64,000 bases of DNA from RGIG3178 sp963674495 (GTDB lineage: Bacteria; Bacillota; Clostridia; Christensenellales; QAND01): NCBI GenBank assembly GCA_963674495.2, contig CAXXLG010000002.1, forward strand, positions 248,001 to 312,000, given 5' to 3'. Below the pieces are notes generated by a model. The model saw only the letters and a program-made list of their open reading frames with translations, ran no database searches and was not told the DNA's origin. The position numbers and the translations under genes are program-made. Below, in pieces: positions 1-8,299 of the stretch (position 1 is its first letter; each line of letters starts with the position of its first letter).

Positions 1-799
1 TGATGGGCAAAACGCCCGCGCTGTTGAGCTTCATGGGGATGTGCGTACTCTGTCCGCCGTACATCTTGCGTCCCACCACGCGTTTGGCATACTGGATGGG
101 AATACGGCGCTCGGTGCTATCGATCAAAACCACGCCGGTAAAAAGCGCAATGATGACCGCGACCAGCGGTAACAAAATCCAGAACGTGATATCGCCCGCC
201 AGAACACTCTGAAACAAGCTCATGATGCTAACCGGGAAACGCGATACAATGCTGACCATGATGACCAGCGATACGCCGTTCCCAATGCCGTTCTCCGTGA
301 TCTTTTCCGCCATCCACATCACAATCATCGCACCCGCAACCAGTGAACATATCACCGTTACATAGGACAGGATGTTAGAATACAGCAACGTTTCCTTAAG
401 CGCAAACACCATGCCGGTTCCCATTATGCTGGCCAACCCCACCGTGACATAACGCGTGATGCGCTGGATCTTGGCCCGACCTTCTTCGCCGCCCTCTTTG
501 CTCAACCTTTCCAGATATGGTATGGCAAAGGTGAGCAGCTGCATCACGATGCTTGAGGTGATATACGGTGAGATGCCAATGGCAAAGATGGTAAACGATG
601 CAAAGCTACCGCCCGTGATCATGTTCAGGAAGCCAAGGATGCTGTATTGATCCACCATCGCTGAAATCGCCGAGGCGTTCACGCCCGCAATGGGGATAAA
701 CGAAGCACCGACTCTGTAAAAAAACAGCATCATCAGTGTGAACAGTATCTTTTTGCGTATTTCCTCAATGCGCCAAGCATTCCTGAATGTTTCAAGCAT
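1..799 (-). CDS. secY: Preprotein translocase subunit SecY (partial, C-terminus beyond window)
   Basis: SecY is the channel subunit of the SecYEG translocase in the cytoplasmic membrane. Only the first 266 codons lie here; the gene runs off the left edge. The translation starts with a basic cytosolic stretch and a first hydrophobic helix. It then shows GISPYITSSIVMQLL, the conserved second-helix motif, and at the cut end KMYGGQSTHIPMKLN, the conserved cytosolic loop. The ATG shares one base with the rplO stop (TAATG), so translation is probably coupled. secY is the usual distal gene of the spc operon. The identification is certain; only the missing end is unknown. Confidence 0.97.
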   Translation of the reverse strand, partial: MLETFRNAWRIEEIRKKILFTLMMLFFYRVGASFIPIAGVNASAISAMVDQYSILGFLNMITGGSFASFTIFAIGISPYITSSIVMQLLTFAIPYLERLSKEGGEEGRAKIQRITRYVTVGLASIMGTGMVFALKETLLYSNILSYVTVICSLVAGAMIVMWMAEKITENGIGNGVSLVIMVSIVSRFPVSIMSLFQSVLAGDITFWILLPLVAVIIALFTGVVLIDSTERRIPIQYAKRVVGRKMYGGQSTHIPMKLNSAGVLPI

Positions 800-1242
800 T
801 AGCCAATCACCTCAACAGAGCCGCCGGCGGCGCTGATCTTTTCCAACGCGCTTTTGGACACCTTGGCGGCCTTAACAGTTAGCTTTTTGGAAAGCGTACC
901 GTCGCCCAAAACCTTGAGTCCATCTCCGATCTTTTTGATCTTGCCCAGTTCTTTGAGCGATTCAGCGGTGACGAGCGTTCCGTCCTCCAACGATTCCAGA
1001 TCGCACACGTTAATTAGTGCATATTGCTTCGAAAATATGTTGGTAAACCCACGCTTGGGCAGCCGACGGGTCAGCGGCATCTGGCCGCCTTCAAATCCCG
1101 GGCGTACGCCGCCGCCGCTACGGGACCACTGGCCTTTATGTCCGCGCGTTGCGGTCTTGCCCGTACCGCTGCCGATACCGCGCCCCACCCGTTTGGGTGC
1201 CCTGCGCGAACCTTCGGCCGGGCCGATTTCATGCAACTTCAT
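799..1242 (-). CDS. rplO: 50S ribosomal protein L15
   Basis: L15 is a late-assembling protein of the large ribosomal subunit. At 147 residues it has the family's usual length. The N-terminal third is the typical glycine- and arginine-rich extension that threads into 23S rRNA (GRGIGSGTGKTATRGHKGQ). The C-terminal domain ends in GGSVEVIG. The gene sits between rpmD and secY, as in nearly all Firmicutes spc operons, and its stop codon overlaps the secY start by one base. A good purine-rich ribosome site precedes the ATG. Confidence 0.98.
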   Translation of the reverse strand: MKLHEIGPAEGSRRAPKRVGRGIGSGTGKTATRGHKGQWSRSGGGVRPGFEGGQMPLTRRLPKRGFTNIFSKQYALINVCDLESLEDGTLVTAESLKELGKIKKIGDGLKVLGDGTLSKKLTVKAAKVSKSALEKISAAGGSVEVIG

Positions 1243-1254
1243 GGAAGTTCCTCC

Positions 1255-1446
1255 TTACGCCTTATCTTCCACATCTTCCACCTTGATCAGATGGCACACC
1301 TTTTGTGCCATGCCACGGATGGAATCGGTGTTGTCGTGGATTGCAGAGGAATTAATCTTCCGCAGTCCCAGGGATCTGACCGTATCCTTCATCACTTTGG
1401 TGGAACCGATCGTACTTTTCACGAGTGTTACTTTGATCTTGTTCAT
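1255..1446 (-). CDS. rpmD: 50S ribosomal protein L30
   Basis: L30 is a small (63-residue) ferredoxin-like-fold protein of the large subunit. The stretch KVTLVKSTIGSTKVMKDTV, followed by SLGLRKINSS, matches the family pattern of a first strand, a helix and a conserved basic turn. The C-terminal tail is acidic (VEDVEDKA), slightly longer than the shortest family members. It lies 11 bases after rpsE and 12 before rplO, as expected for the spc operon. Confidence 0.97.
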   Translation of the reverse strand: MNKIKVTLVKSTIGSTKVMKDTVRSLGLRKINSSAIHDNTDSIRGMAQKVCHLIKVEDVEDKA

Positions 1447-1457
1447 CGTAGCACCCC

Positions 1458-1973
1458 CTATCCCAAAATTTGCTCAACGGTCTTGCCGCGCATTTTGGCC
1501 ACCTGTTCCGCAGAGCGTAGTTCTGACAAGCCCGCAATGGTCGCCCTGATGCAGTTAATCGGATTGTTTGATCCGTAACTCTTTGTCCATATGTCCTTGA
1601 CGCCTGCCATCTCCAACACGGCACGAACCGGACCGCCCGCAATGACACCTGTGCCTTCGGGAGCGGGCAGGAGCAAAACGAGCCCCTTGCCAAAGCGCCC
1701 TTTGACCTCATGGGGAATAGTGCTTCCCTTGAGTGGTACTTCGATCAGTTTACGCTTGCCATCCTCCGTCGCTTTCCGGATGGCTTCGGGAATCTCCGTC
1801 GCCTTTCCGGTGCCCATGCCGACATGGCCGTTTTCGTCGCCCACAACAACCACCGCCGCAAAACGAAAGTTGCGGCCACCTTTGACAACCTTGGTGACCC
1901 GGTTGATGGTTACCAGCCTATCCTTGAGATCCAAGCTGCTTGTATCGATACGCACTTTGTTTTCCTCCGTCAT
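1458..1973 (-). CDS. rpsE: 30S ribosomal protein S5
   Basis: S5 lies near the decoding centre of the small subunit and helps set translational accuracy. The 171-residue product has the N-terminal double-stranded-RNA-binding-like S5 domain (VTKVVKGGRNFRF, then VVVGDENGHVGMGTGKA). The C-terminal domain follows from about residue 85. The ATG shares one base with the rplR stop codon (TAATG), so the start is firm and coupling is likely. The length is normal and no unusual residues were noticed in the central loop. Confidence 0.98.
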   Translation of the reverse strand: MTEENKVRIDTSSLDLKDRLVTINRVTKVVKGGRNFRFAAVVVVGDENGHVGMGTGKATEIPEAIRKATEDGKRKLIEVPLKGSTIPHEVKGRFGKGLVLLLPAPEGTGVIAGGPVRAVLEMAGVKDIWTKSYGSNNPINCIRATIAGLSELRSAEQVAKMRGKTVEQILG

Positions 1974-2341
1974 TAAAAGTCCAGCCCGGCTTTGCGAGCA
2001 CCCTCTGCCAACGCAGCCACGCGGCCTGTGTACAGATATCCACCGCGGTCAAAAACGACACGTCGTAGACCGGCAGCCAGTGCTTTCTCGCCAGCCTTTT
2101 GACCCACGATCCTGGCCGCATCCACCTTTTTCGCCGCCAAGCACTGCTCTTTGATATCCGGTTCAAGCGAGGATGCGAAAACGAGCGTATGCCCGCTTAC
2201 ATCATCGATGAGCTGCGCATAAATGTGGTTTGCGCTGCGGTAAACGTTCATTCTCGGCCGCTGTGCCGTACCGTGTATGTTTTTGCGCGTGCGCAGATGA
2301 CGCGCTTTGCGCAATTTGTTCTTATCCGGTTTTTGAATCAT
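1973..2341 (-). CDS. rplR: 50S ribosomal protein L18
   Basis: L18 binds 5S rRNA together with L5 and anchors it in the large subunit. The open frame extends further upstream, into rplF. The family start is the ATG at 2341, giving 122 residues beginning MIQKPDKNKLRKARHLRTR, the expected basic N-terminus. The conserved core RPRMNVYRSANHIYAQLIDD and the C-terminal FDRGGYLYTGRVAALAEGAR are both present. The stop codon overlaps the rpsE start by one base. Confidence 0.97.
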   Translation of the reverse strand: MIQKPDKNKLRKARHLRTRKNIHGTAQRPRMNVYRSANHIYAQLIDDVSGHTLVFASSLEPDIKEQCLAAKKVDAARIVGQKAGEKALAAGLRRVVFDRGGYLYTGRVAALAEGARKAGLDF

Positions 2342-2354
2342 GCCATACGCCCCC

Positions 2355-2894
2355 TTACTTGCCGGCCTTGCCGGCCTTGCGCCGGACAAATTCGCCTTCG
2401 TAGCGGATACCCTTGCCCTTGTACGGTTCGGGCGGACGGGTTCTCCTGATCTTCGCCGCCGTCTCACCGACTTGCTGCTTATGGATGCCGCGCACGACGA
2501 TGCGGTTGGGCGCGGGCACCTCAAACTCTATGCCACCGGTCTGCTCCATCTCGACCGTATGGGAATAGCCTACGTTGAGCACCAATTTATTCCCTTGCTT
2601 CTGCGCACGGTAACCGACGCCATTAATCTCCAACGTCTTTGAATATCCGTCCGTAACGCCTTTGACCATATTGAAGATCAACGAGCGGGACAATCCGTGC
2701 AGCGCTCGGTGCATTGGAAGATCAGACGGACGTTCCACAAAAATGGTATCGTCCTCCACCTTGACCAAAATCGCGCTGTTTATCCGTTCGGTCAGCTCGC
2801 CATTGGGACCCTTAACGGTGACGGTGTTGTTATTATCCACCGTGACACTGACGCCGTTGGGCATGCTGATCGGTTTTTTGCCTATTCGAGACAT
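2355..2894 (-). CDS. rplF: 50S ribosomal protein L6
   Basis: L6 sits near the factor-binding site at the base of the L7/L12 stalk. The 179-residue product has the family length and the duplicated L6 fold. It starts MSRIGKKPISMPNGVSV and carries the C-terminal signature RPPEPYKGKGIRYEGEFVR followed by a lysine-rich end. It lies between rpsH and rplR with short spacers, and a purine-rich ribosome site precedes the ATG. Confidence 0.98.
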   Translation of the reverse strand: MSRIGKKPISMPNGVSVTVDNNNTVTVKGPNGELTERINSAILVKVEDDTIFVERPSDLPMHRALHGLSRSLIFNMVKGVTDGYSKTLEINGVGYRAQKQGNKLVLNVGYSHTVEMEQTGGIEFEVPAPNRIVVRGIHKQQVGETAAKIRRTRPPEPYKGKGIRYEGEFVRRKAGKAGK

Positions 2895-2917
2895 TTCACA
2901 CCTCCGTTTGCGTACCC

Positions 2918-3316
2918 CTACCAGATGTACGCAAGTACCTCTCCACCGATGTTTTTCGCACGGGCTTCCCTGTCCGTCATCACGCCCTGCGAGGTGGAGA
3001 TGATGGCAACGCCAAGGCCTCCCAAAACCCGTGGGACCTCCGCCTTGCCTGCATACACGCGCAGGCCGGGTTTGCTGATGCGGCGCAACCCGCTAACGAC
3101 GCCCTTTTCGTTGGCATCGTATTTCAGCCCTATCTTGATCAGCCCCTGGGGGCCGTTGTCAGCAACTTCAACGCTCTTGATATATCCTTCGTCGAGCAGA
3201 ATTTTTGCGATGGATTTTTTCATATTGCTGGCAGGCACGTCAACAGCTTCGTGTTTGGCTACCAGCGCATTGCGTATGCGGGTGAGCATATCGGCAATCG
3301 GATCTGTAACAACCAT
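2918..3316 (-). CDS. rpsH: 30S ribosomal protein S8
   Basis: S8 is a primary 16S rRNA binder in the central domain of the small subunit. In E. coli it also represses its own operon. The 132-residue protein starts MVVTDPIADMLTRIRNALVA, the family hallmark. It ends with the signature SQGVMTDREARAKNIGGEVLAYIW, typical in every position. It sits between rpsN and rplF. No clear mimic of the 16S S8 site was recognised nearby by eye, so autoregulation is not claimed. Confidence 0.98.
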   Translation of the reverse strand: MVVTDPIADMLTRIRNALVAKHEAVDVPASNMKKSIAKILLDEGYIKSVEVADNGPQGLIKIGLKYDANEKGVVSGLRRISKPGLRVYAGKAEVPRVLGGLGVAIISTSQGVMTDREARAKNIGGEVLAYIW

Positions 3317-3337
3317 ATTCGGTTCTCCTTTCGTGGG

Positions 3338-3523
3338 CTACCAGCTTGCCTTGCGCACGCCGGGTATTTCGCCGCGGTAAGCCAGTTCCCGAAAACAGAT
3401 GCGGCAGATGCCATATTTCCTGAGCACACTGTGCGGCCGGCCGCATATGCGGCAACGGGTATAGCCGCGCGTTGAGAACTTTGGGGTTCTTTGCTGCTTG
3501 ATGATCATGCTCTTTTTCGCCAA
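3338..3523 (-). CDS. rpsN: 30S ribosomal protein S14, zinc-binding short type
   Basis: This is the short 61-residue S14 of the small-subunit head. It is the zinc-containing form, with two CxxC pairs in CRICGRPHSVLRKYGICRIC that bind one zinc ion. It ends PGVRKASW like most Firmicutes type-Z proteins. Genomes of this group often carry a second, zinc-free S14 for zinc starvation; none is in this window. It lies between rplE and rpsH. Confidence 0.98.
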   Translation of the reverse strand: MAKKSMIIKQQRTPKFSTRGYTRCRICGRPHSVLRKYGICRICFRELAYRGEIPGVRKASW

Positions 3524-3537
3524 CGACTGTTTCCTCC

Positions 3538-4098
3538 TTATTGATTCTGCCGAAAAGGCATTCCCAAAAGCGCGATAAGCTCACGGGCTTCCTCATCGGT
3601 TTTGGCAGTTGTCACGAACACAATATCCATGCCGCGCACCTTATCGACCTTATCGTACTGGATCTCCGGGAACATGAGTTGTTCGCGCACGCCCAGCGCA
3701 TAGTTCCCGCGCCCGTCGAACGACCTGTCGGATACGCCCCGAAAATCGCGTACACGGGGTAGCGCGATATTGAGCAGCTTATCCGCAAACTCGTACATGC
3801 GCTTGCCGCGCAACGTCACCTTCGCGCCAATGTTCATGCCCTGGCGCAATCGGAAGTTCGCAACCGATCGCTTGGCCTTGATCACAATCGGCTTTTGCCC
3901 GGCAATGGTGCCAAGGTCGTTTGCCGCAGCTTCCAACCCCTTTGGGTTGTCGCTCACGTTGCCTAAGCCCATATTCAGCACGATCTTATCAATCTTGGGC
4001 ACCTCGTTGATGTTTTTGTACGCAAACCTTTTCATCAACGCGGGGACAATTTCATCCTGGTATTTTTGCCTCAGACGAGGCATATTCGTTTCGGCCAT
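3538..4098 (-). CDS. rplE: 50S ribosomal protein L5
   Basis: L5 binds 5S rRNA and contacts P-site tRNA. The product is about 186 residues, slightly longer than the usual 179. It carries the core RLRQKYQDEIVPALMKRF, a glycine-rich NMGLGN segment and the C-terminal DIVFVTTAKTDEEARELI. Two consecutive ATGs are possible. The second (4098) is eight bases from a GGAGG and is preferred; the first is only about five bases away. It is flanked by rplX and rpsN in the canonical order. Confidence 0.97.
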   Translation of the reverse strand: MAETNMPRLRQKYQDEIVPALMKRFAYKNINEVPKIDKIVLNMGLGNVSDNPKGLEAAANDLGTIAGQKPIVIKAKRSVANFRLRQGMNIGAKVTLRGKRMYEFADKLLNIALPRVRDFRGVSDRSFDGRGNYALGVREQLMFPEIQYDKVDKVRGMDIVFVTTAKTDEEARELIALLGMPFRQNQ

Positions 4099-4117
4099 CA
4101 TATTTCCTCCTTATGCC

Positions 4118-4438
4118 TCAACCGATCTCGGCCGCGCAGTGCTTGCACACGCGCACCTTCTTGCCGTTTGGCTGGATCTTGTAGGAGATGCGGGTCGCTT
4201 TTTTGCATTTATCACAATACAGCATGACCTTGGAGGCATCAATGGCCGCCTCGGAATGCAGGATGCCGCCCGGTTGTCCCTGTCCTTTCGGCTTGGTGTG
4301 GCGGGCCACAACGTTGACTTTCTCAACGATGACCTTGCCGTTCTTGGGCTGTGCGCTGAGCACCTTCCCAACCTTTCCCTTGTCCTTGCCCGAAATCACG
4401 ACGACACTGTCGTCGCGCCGGACATGCATCTTGTTCAT
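4118..4438 (-). CDS. rplX: 50S ribosomal protein L24
   Basis: L24 initiates large-subunit assembly. The N-terminal KOW motif is clear (VVVISGKDKGKVGKVL). The C-terminus carries two cysteine pairs, CDKC and CKHC, about 26 residues apart, which suggests a zinc-binding form. Of two adjacent ATGs (4441 and 4438) the second is about eight bases from the GGAGG and gives the usual MNKMHVRR start, about 106 residues. It lies between rplN and rplE. Confidence 0.96.
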   Translation of the reverse strand: MNKMHVRRDDSVVVISGKDKGKVGKVLSAQPKNGKVIVEKVNVVARHTKPKGQGQPGGILHSEAAIDASKVMLYCDKCKKATRISYKIQPNGKKVRVCKHCAAEIG

Positions 4439-4450
4439 CATGCTTCCCTC

Positions 4451-4819
4451 CTACAACACTTCCGGGGCGAGAGAGACGATGCGCATGTAATCCTTCTCGC
4501 GCAGTTCTCTGGCTACCGGTCCGAAAATGCGTGTTCCGCGCGGTTGCTTTTGTTCGTTGATAATGACCGCAGCGTTATCGTCAAACCGTATGTAACTGCC
4601 GTCAGGCCGGTTGACGCCTTTGGCGGTGCGAACGATGACGGCGCGTACAACTTCCTTTTTCTTCACAACGCCACCTGGCGCCGCGCTTTTAACCGATGCT
4701 ATGATCACATCGCCTATGTTGCCGCTCTTGCGTCGCGAACCGCCCAGCACCTTAATACACATGATTTCCTTGGCGCCTGTGTTGTCGGCAACTTTCAACC
4801 TGGTTTGTGGTTGAACCAT
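4451..4819 (-). CDS. rplN: 50S ribosomal protein L14
   Basis: L14 forms an intersubunit bridge and is the docking site of the silencing factor RsfS. The 122-residue protein has the exact family length. It begins MVQPQTRLKVADNTGAKEI and has the conserved RPDGSYIRFDDNAAVII and RGTRIFGPVARELREKDYM. It is the most strongly conserved gene of this stretch and fixes the operon order between rpsQ and rplX. Confidence 0.98.
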   Translation of the reverse strand: MVQPQTRLKVADNTGAKEIMCIKVLGGSRRKSGNIGDVIIASVKSAAPGGVVKKKEVVRAVIVRTAKGVNRPDGSYIRFDDNAAVIINEQKQPRGTRIFGPVARELREKDYMRIVSLAPEVL

Positions 4820-4844
4820 GGCGTTGTCCTCCTTATCCTGCCCT

Positions 4845-5105
4845 CTACTTGGCCTTATCGAGTATTTTTATGACGCGCCACCGCTTATCCTTTGACAGCG
4901 GCCGTGTCTCCATCACCTGCACCTTATCCCCAATACCGCACATGTTCTGTTCATCGTGCGCTTTGAGTTTTGTGGTGCGTTTTTTTATTTTCTTGTACAG
5001 CGGGTGTTTGACCAGCGTCGATATGGCCACCACAACCGTCTTATCCATTTTGTCGGATACGACGACCCCGTTACGCGTTTTGCGATGTCCTCTTATGTCC
5101 GTCAT
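4845..5105 (-). CDS. rpsQ: 30S ribosomal protein S17
   Basis: S17 is a primary 16S rRNA binder with an OB fold. The open frame reaches back to 5144, inside rpmC. The proper start is the ATG at 5105, preceded by an AGGAGG and giving 86 residues from MTDIRGHRKTRNGVVVSDKM. The body shows the family blocks KTVVVAISTLVKHPLYKK and GDKVQVMETRPLSKDKRW. It lies ten bases after the rpmC stop and before rplN. Confidence 0.97.
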   Translation of the reverse strand: MTDIRGHRKTRNGVVVSDKMDKTVVVAISTLVKHPLYKKIKKRTTKLKAHDEQNMCGIGDKVQVMETRPLSKDKRWRVIKILDKAK

Positions 5106-5115
5106 TGTCGGCCTC

Positions 5116-5316
5116 CTACGCTTCTGCCTTAAGTTCACGCTCACGCAGAACGGTCTTCACGCGGGCGATATCGTGCTTGGTTTCCTTGATGATCATATGA
5201 TTTGTCAACTGGCTTGTCGCAAGCTGAAAGCGCAGGTTAAACAGCTCGATCTTGAGCTCGTTAAGCCTCGTATTCAACTCGTTGGTTGACATCTCGTGGA
5301 ATTTCTGGGCTTTCAT
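5116..5316 (-). CDS. rpmC: 50S ribosomal protein L29
   Basis: L29 is a 66-residue two-helix protein at the exit tunnel, next to L23, where trigger factor and SRP dock. The sequence shows the family pattern: ELNTRLNELKIELFNLRFQ, a turn, then HDIARVKTVLRERE. Its start overlaps the rplP stop by four bases (ATGA), a sign of translational coupling. Confidence 0.97.
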   Translation of the reverse strand: MKAQKFHEMSTNELNTRLNELKIELFNLRFQLATSQLTNHMIIKETKHDIARVKTVLRERELKAEA

Positions 5317-5744
5317 TGCGCTTCACCACCCTCGATGTCTTCTCTTCGCACAAACTTACACTTGCACGGAAGCTTGTGCATCGCAAGGCGCATCGCTTCG
5401 CGTGCCTGCTCTTCACTCACGCCGCCAATCTCAAACAACACACGGCCGGGACGCACCACGGCGACCCAGTACTCCGGTGATCCCTTGCCGCTTCCCATAC
5501 GGGTTTCGGCAGGCTTTTCGGTGACGGGCTTGTGCGGAAAGATCTTAATCCAGACCTGTCCGCCGCGCCTGATATAGCGCGTCATGGCGATACGCGCCGC
5601 TTCAATTTGATTGGAGGTGATCCAGCAGGGGTCCAACGCAATCAATCCGAATTGGCCGTAATCGACCTTGACACCGCGTGTCTCCGTGCCCTTCATGCGG
5701 CCTCGGAACACCCGTCTGCGCTTTACGCGTTTTGGCATTAACAT
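5313..5744 (-). CDS. rplP: 50S ribosomal protein L16
   Basis: L16 helps form the A-site region of the large subunit. The 143-residue product shows the conserved MPKRVKRRRVFRGRMKGTE start and the region GQVWIKIFPHKPVTEKPAE. Start choice is between ATG 5744 and ATG 5738. The upstream AGGAGG is ten bases from the first and sixteen from the second, so 5744 is chosen. This places the start directly against the rpsC stop codon. The end overlaps rpmC by four bases. Confidence 0.97.
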   Translation of the reverse strand: MLMPKRVKRRRVFRGRMKGTETRGVKVDYGQFGLIALDPCWITSNQIEAARIAMTRYIRRGGQVWIKIFPHKPVTEKPAETRMGSGKGSPEYWVAVVRPGRVLFEIGGVSEEQAREAMRLAMHKLPCKCKFVRREDIEGGEAQ

Positions 5745-6434
5745 CTACGCCCTGCCTCCTTCCCGTCTTTTGTCGCTGCGCACTTCGTTGTAGCGATGCA
5801 TCCGGTTGCCCAGAATTTCGCCCTTATAGATCCATACTTTCACACCGATACGTCCGTATGTGGTGCGCGCTTCCGTGAACCCGTAATCGATGTCCGCGCG
5901 TATGGTCTGCAGCGGTATACTGCCCTCGTGATAGCTCTCTGTGCGCGCGATCTCCGCGCCGCCCAGTCTACCCGAGCAGGTAATCTTGATGCCCTTGGAG
6001 CCGCCCTTGATGGTGCGACCAATGGTCTGCTTCATGGCCCGACGGAATGATATGCGCCGCTCAAGTTGCGAGGCCACTGCTTCCGCGACCAACTGCGCGT
6101 CTAAATCGGGGCGCTTTACCTCGATGATGTTGACGTTGCATGGCTTGCCCACCAGTTTTTGAAGATCCGCCTTGATCGCTTCCACGCCGGTACCGCCACG
6201 GCCAATTACGATGCCGGGTTTTGCGGTATGGATGTTGATGGTGATCTTGTTGGCAGCCCTCTCGATCTCTATGCGGGACACGCCTGCCGGGAACAGCTTC
6301 TTCTTGAGAAACTGCCGGATTTTGTAATCCTCGATCAAGAAATCGGCAAAAGCCTTTTTGGATGCAAACCAACGCGTATCCCAATCCTTGATGACGCCGA
6401 CTCTAAAACCGTGCGGATGAATTTTCTGACCCAT
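5745..6434 (-). CDS. rpsC: 30S ribosomal protein S3
   Basis: S3 lines the mRNA entry channel of the small subunit. The 229-residue product starts MGQKIHPHGFRVGVIKDWDT. It has a KH domain around residues 40-110 with the loop GIVIGRGGTGVEAI, then the S3 C-terminal domain with GRLGGAEIARTE and the conserved YGRIGVKVWIYKGE. The length matches Firmicutes homologues. It lies between rplV and rplP. Confidence 0.98.
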   Translation of the reverse strand: MGQKIHPHGFRVGVIKDWDTRWFASKKAFADFLIEDYKIRQFLKKKLFPAGVSRIEIERAANKITINIHTAKPGIVIGRGGTGVEAIKADLQKLVGKPCNVNIIEVKRPDLDAQLVAEAVASQLERRISFRRAMKQTIGRTIKGGSKGIKITCSGRLGGAEIARTESYHEGSIPLQTIRADIDYGFTEARTTYGRIGVKVWIYKGEILGNRMHRYNEVRSDKRREGGRA

Positions 6435-6444
6435 GTAGTTCCTC

Positions 6445-6831
6445 CTATTTGACCTGATCCAGTATCACGGTGATATGGCTTGTGCGCTTGAGTATCTGCG
6501 TAGCACGGCCCTGTGCGCGCGGCCGAAACCGCTTCAATGTGGGACCGCCATCGGCGAATATCTCCGCAACATAGAGTTGATCACGGTTCAGATCCATGTT
6601 GTTTTCGGCATTTGCAGCAGCGGATTGTAGAAGCTTGCCCACCACTTCCCCTGCGCCCTTGGGGGACAGCATCAGGATGCCTTGCGCCTCTTCAACGCTC
6701 TTACCCCGTATCTGGTCGATGACAGGACGCACCTTGCGCGGGCTAATGCGCGCATAGCGCAACACCGCGCGTGGGCGGGTATCGCTATTTTCCCGGCGGA
6801 CCCTTGCTTTTTCTCTCTGACGTGTAGCCAT
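6445..6831 (-). CDS. rplV: 50S ribosomal protein L22
   Basis: L22 spans the large subunit and its long hairpin lines the exit tunnel; loop mutations give macrolide resistance in other bacteria. The 128-residue protein has the family block ARISPRKVRPVIDQIRGKS and the tunnel hairpin region GPTLKRFRPRAQGRATQI with no visible insertion. The N-terminus is about 20 residues longer and more basic than the shortest homologues (MATRQREKARVRRENSDTRP). Confidence 0.97.
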   Translation of the reverse strand: MATRQREKARVRRENSDTRPRAVLRYARISPRKVRPVIDQIRGKSVEEAQGILMLSPKGAGEVVGKLLQSAAANAENNMDLNRDQLYVAEIFADGGPTLKRFRPRAQGRATQILKRTSHITVILDQVK

Positions 6832-6844
6832 GGTTTACCTCCTG

Positions 6845-7126
6845 CTATCGGATGGACGAAGACCTTTCGCTGCTCGAATGGCCGCGGAAAGTCCGTGTGG
6901 GTGCAAATTCGCCCAGCTTGTGGCCGACCATATCCTCGATGATGTACACCGGCACGTGTTTTCTCCCGTCGTGCACGGCAATGGTATGGCCCACCATATC
7001 GGGAAATATCGTGGAGGAACGGGCCCAGGTACGAAGAACCTTCTTCTCGTTCTTTTGGTTCATCCCCTGCACGCGGGCCAACAGCCTCTGCGATACGTAA
7101 GGTCCTTTTTTAATCGAACGGGACAT
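6845..7126 (-). CDS. rpsS: 30S ribosomal protein S19
   Basis: S19 lies in the small-subunit head and contacts A-site tRNA and L5. The 93-residue product starts MSRSIKKGPYVSQRLLAR and carries WARSSTIFPDMVGHTIAVHDGRKH split across two blocks, followed by the signature GHKLGEFAPTRTFRGH. The serine-rich last residues (SSSERSSSIR) are a little unusual in composition, but this tail is variable in the family. It lies between rplB and rplV. Confidence 0.98.
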   Translation of the reverse strand: MSRSIKKGPYVSQRLLARVQGMNQKNEKKVLRTWARSSTIFPDMVGHTIAVHDGRKHVPVYIIEDMVGHKLGEFAPTRTFRGHSSSERSSSIR

Positions 7127-7139
7127 TTGTCAGCCTCCT

Positions 7140-7973
7140 TTATTTTCTGTTCCTGCTTCGAACAATGTACTTGTTCGATCTGGCTTTCTTGCTACGTGTT
7201 TTATGACCGAGCGCCGGTTTGCCCCACGGCGTCATCGGGCCGGCATGTCCGATGGGCGACTTGCCTTCACCACCGCCGTGCGGATGGTCGTTTGGATTCA
7301 TGACCGAGCCGCGTACGGTCGGGCGGAATCCGCGGTATCTATTGCGGCCTGCCTTGCCCAAATTCACATTTTCATTGGTCTCGTTGCTGACCTGACCTAT
7401 GGTAGCCCTAGCATCCATGGGTACCATGCGCACTTCGCCGGAGGGCAGACGCACCTGGGCGTATGCGCCTTCCTTGGCCATCAACTGCGCGCTGGTGCCG
7501 GCACCGCGGCACATCTGGGCACCTTTGCCGGGGATCATCTCTATGTTGTGAATCACCGTGCCCAACGGGATGTTGCGGATGGGCAGGCAATTGCCTGCGA
7601 TGATATCGGCCTGCGGGCCTGAAACCACCGTCTGTCCCACACACAGGCCGATGGGCGCCAAGATATAGCGTTTCTCGCCGTCGGCGTAGTGCAGCAATGC
7701 AATAAACGCCGTGCGGTTGGGATCGTATTCCAAAGTCGCAACCTTGGCGGGAATCCCGTCCTTATTGCGCTTATAATCAATGATGCGATATCTGCGCTTG
7801 TTGCCGCCGCCTCTGTGGCGTACAGTTATGCGTCCCTTGGCGTTGCGGCCGCCGGTGTTTTTCATATCCTCGAGCAGTGAGCGCTCTGGTGCGGTATTGG
7901 TCAAACCGCTGTAATCCGTAACCGTCATGGAACGGCGGGCGGGCGACGTCGGTTTGTATTTTTTAATAGCCAT
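7140..7973 (-). CDS. rplB: 50S ribosomal protein L2
   Basis: L2 is needed for subunit association and peptidyl transfer. The 277-residue protein has the OB-like N-terminal domain (ITVRHRGGGNKRRYRIID), the SH3-like central part, and the C-terminal signature block VMNPNDHPHGGGEGKSP, including the conserved histidine implicated near the peptidyl-transferase centre. The lysine- and arginine-rich end is normal. It follows rplW and precedes rpsS. Confidence 0.98.
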   Translation of the reverse strand: MAIKKYKPTSPARRSMTVTDYSGLTNTAPERSLLEDMKNTGGRNAKGRITVRHRGGGNKRRYRIIDYKRNKDGIPAKVATLEYDPNRTAFIALLHYADGEKRYILAPIGLCVGQTVVSGPQADIIAGNCLPIRNIPLGTVIHNIEMIPGKGAQMCRGAGTSAQLMAKEGAYAQVRLPSGEVRMVPMDARATIGQVSNETNENVNLGKAGRNRYRGFRPTVRGSVMNPNDHPHGGGEGKSPIGHAGPMTPWGKPALGHKTRSKKARSNKYIVRSRNRK

Positions 7974-8005
7974 GATAAATCCGTATCCTCCCGTACCTGA
8001 TCCGC

Positions 8006-8299
8006 TTACTGCGCCATGCCTTCGAAGAACTCGATGGCCTTGGAATCGCTATTAAGCGTAACATATGCTTTTTTTACGGACGGCCTGCGCCCGCTGTGAG
8101 TTCCCTGCCGCTTGATCTTGCCAAGCTGGCGCAGGACGTTGACCTTTTTTACCTGCACGCCGAACACCTCTTCCACCGCCTGCTTGATCTGCGTGCGTGT
8201 GGCGCTGGGATGTACGATGAACACGTATTTCTTGTCCGATAGATCCTGGTAGGACTTCTCCGTCAGAACCGGACGGATAATGATATCGTGCGCTCTCAT
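8006..8299 (-). CDS. rplW: 50S ribosomal protein L23
   Basis: L23 forms the docking site for trigger factor and SRP at the exit tunnel. An in-frame extension reaches 8359. The family start is the ATG at 8299, giving 97 residues beginning MRAHDIIIRPVLTEKSY. This ATG overlaps the rplD stop by four bases (ATGA), which supports it. The C-terminal half has the extended basic loop KIKRQGTHSGRRPSVKKAYV. Confidence 0.97.
   Translation of the reverse strand: MRAHDIIIRPVLTEKSYQDLSDKKYVFIVHPSATRTQIKQAVEEVFGVQVKKVNVLRQLGKIKRQGTHSGRRPSVKKAYVTLNSDSKAIEFFEGMAQ

Noticed and set aside
3770..4873. 367-codon plus-strand frame across rplE-rplX-rplN
   Set aside because: It crosses three certain ribosomal protein genes on the other strand and has no family features.
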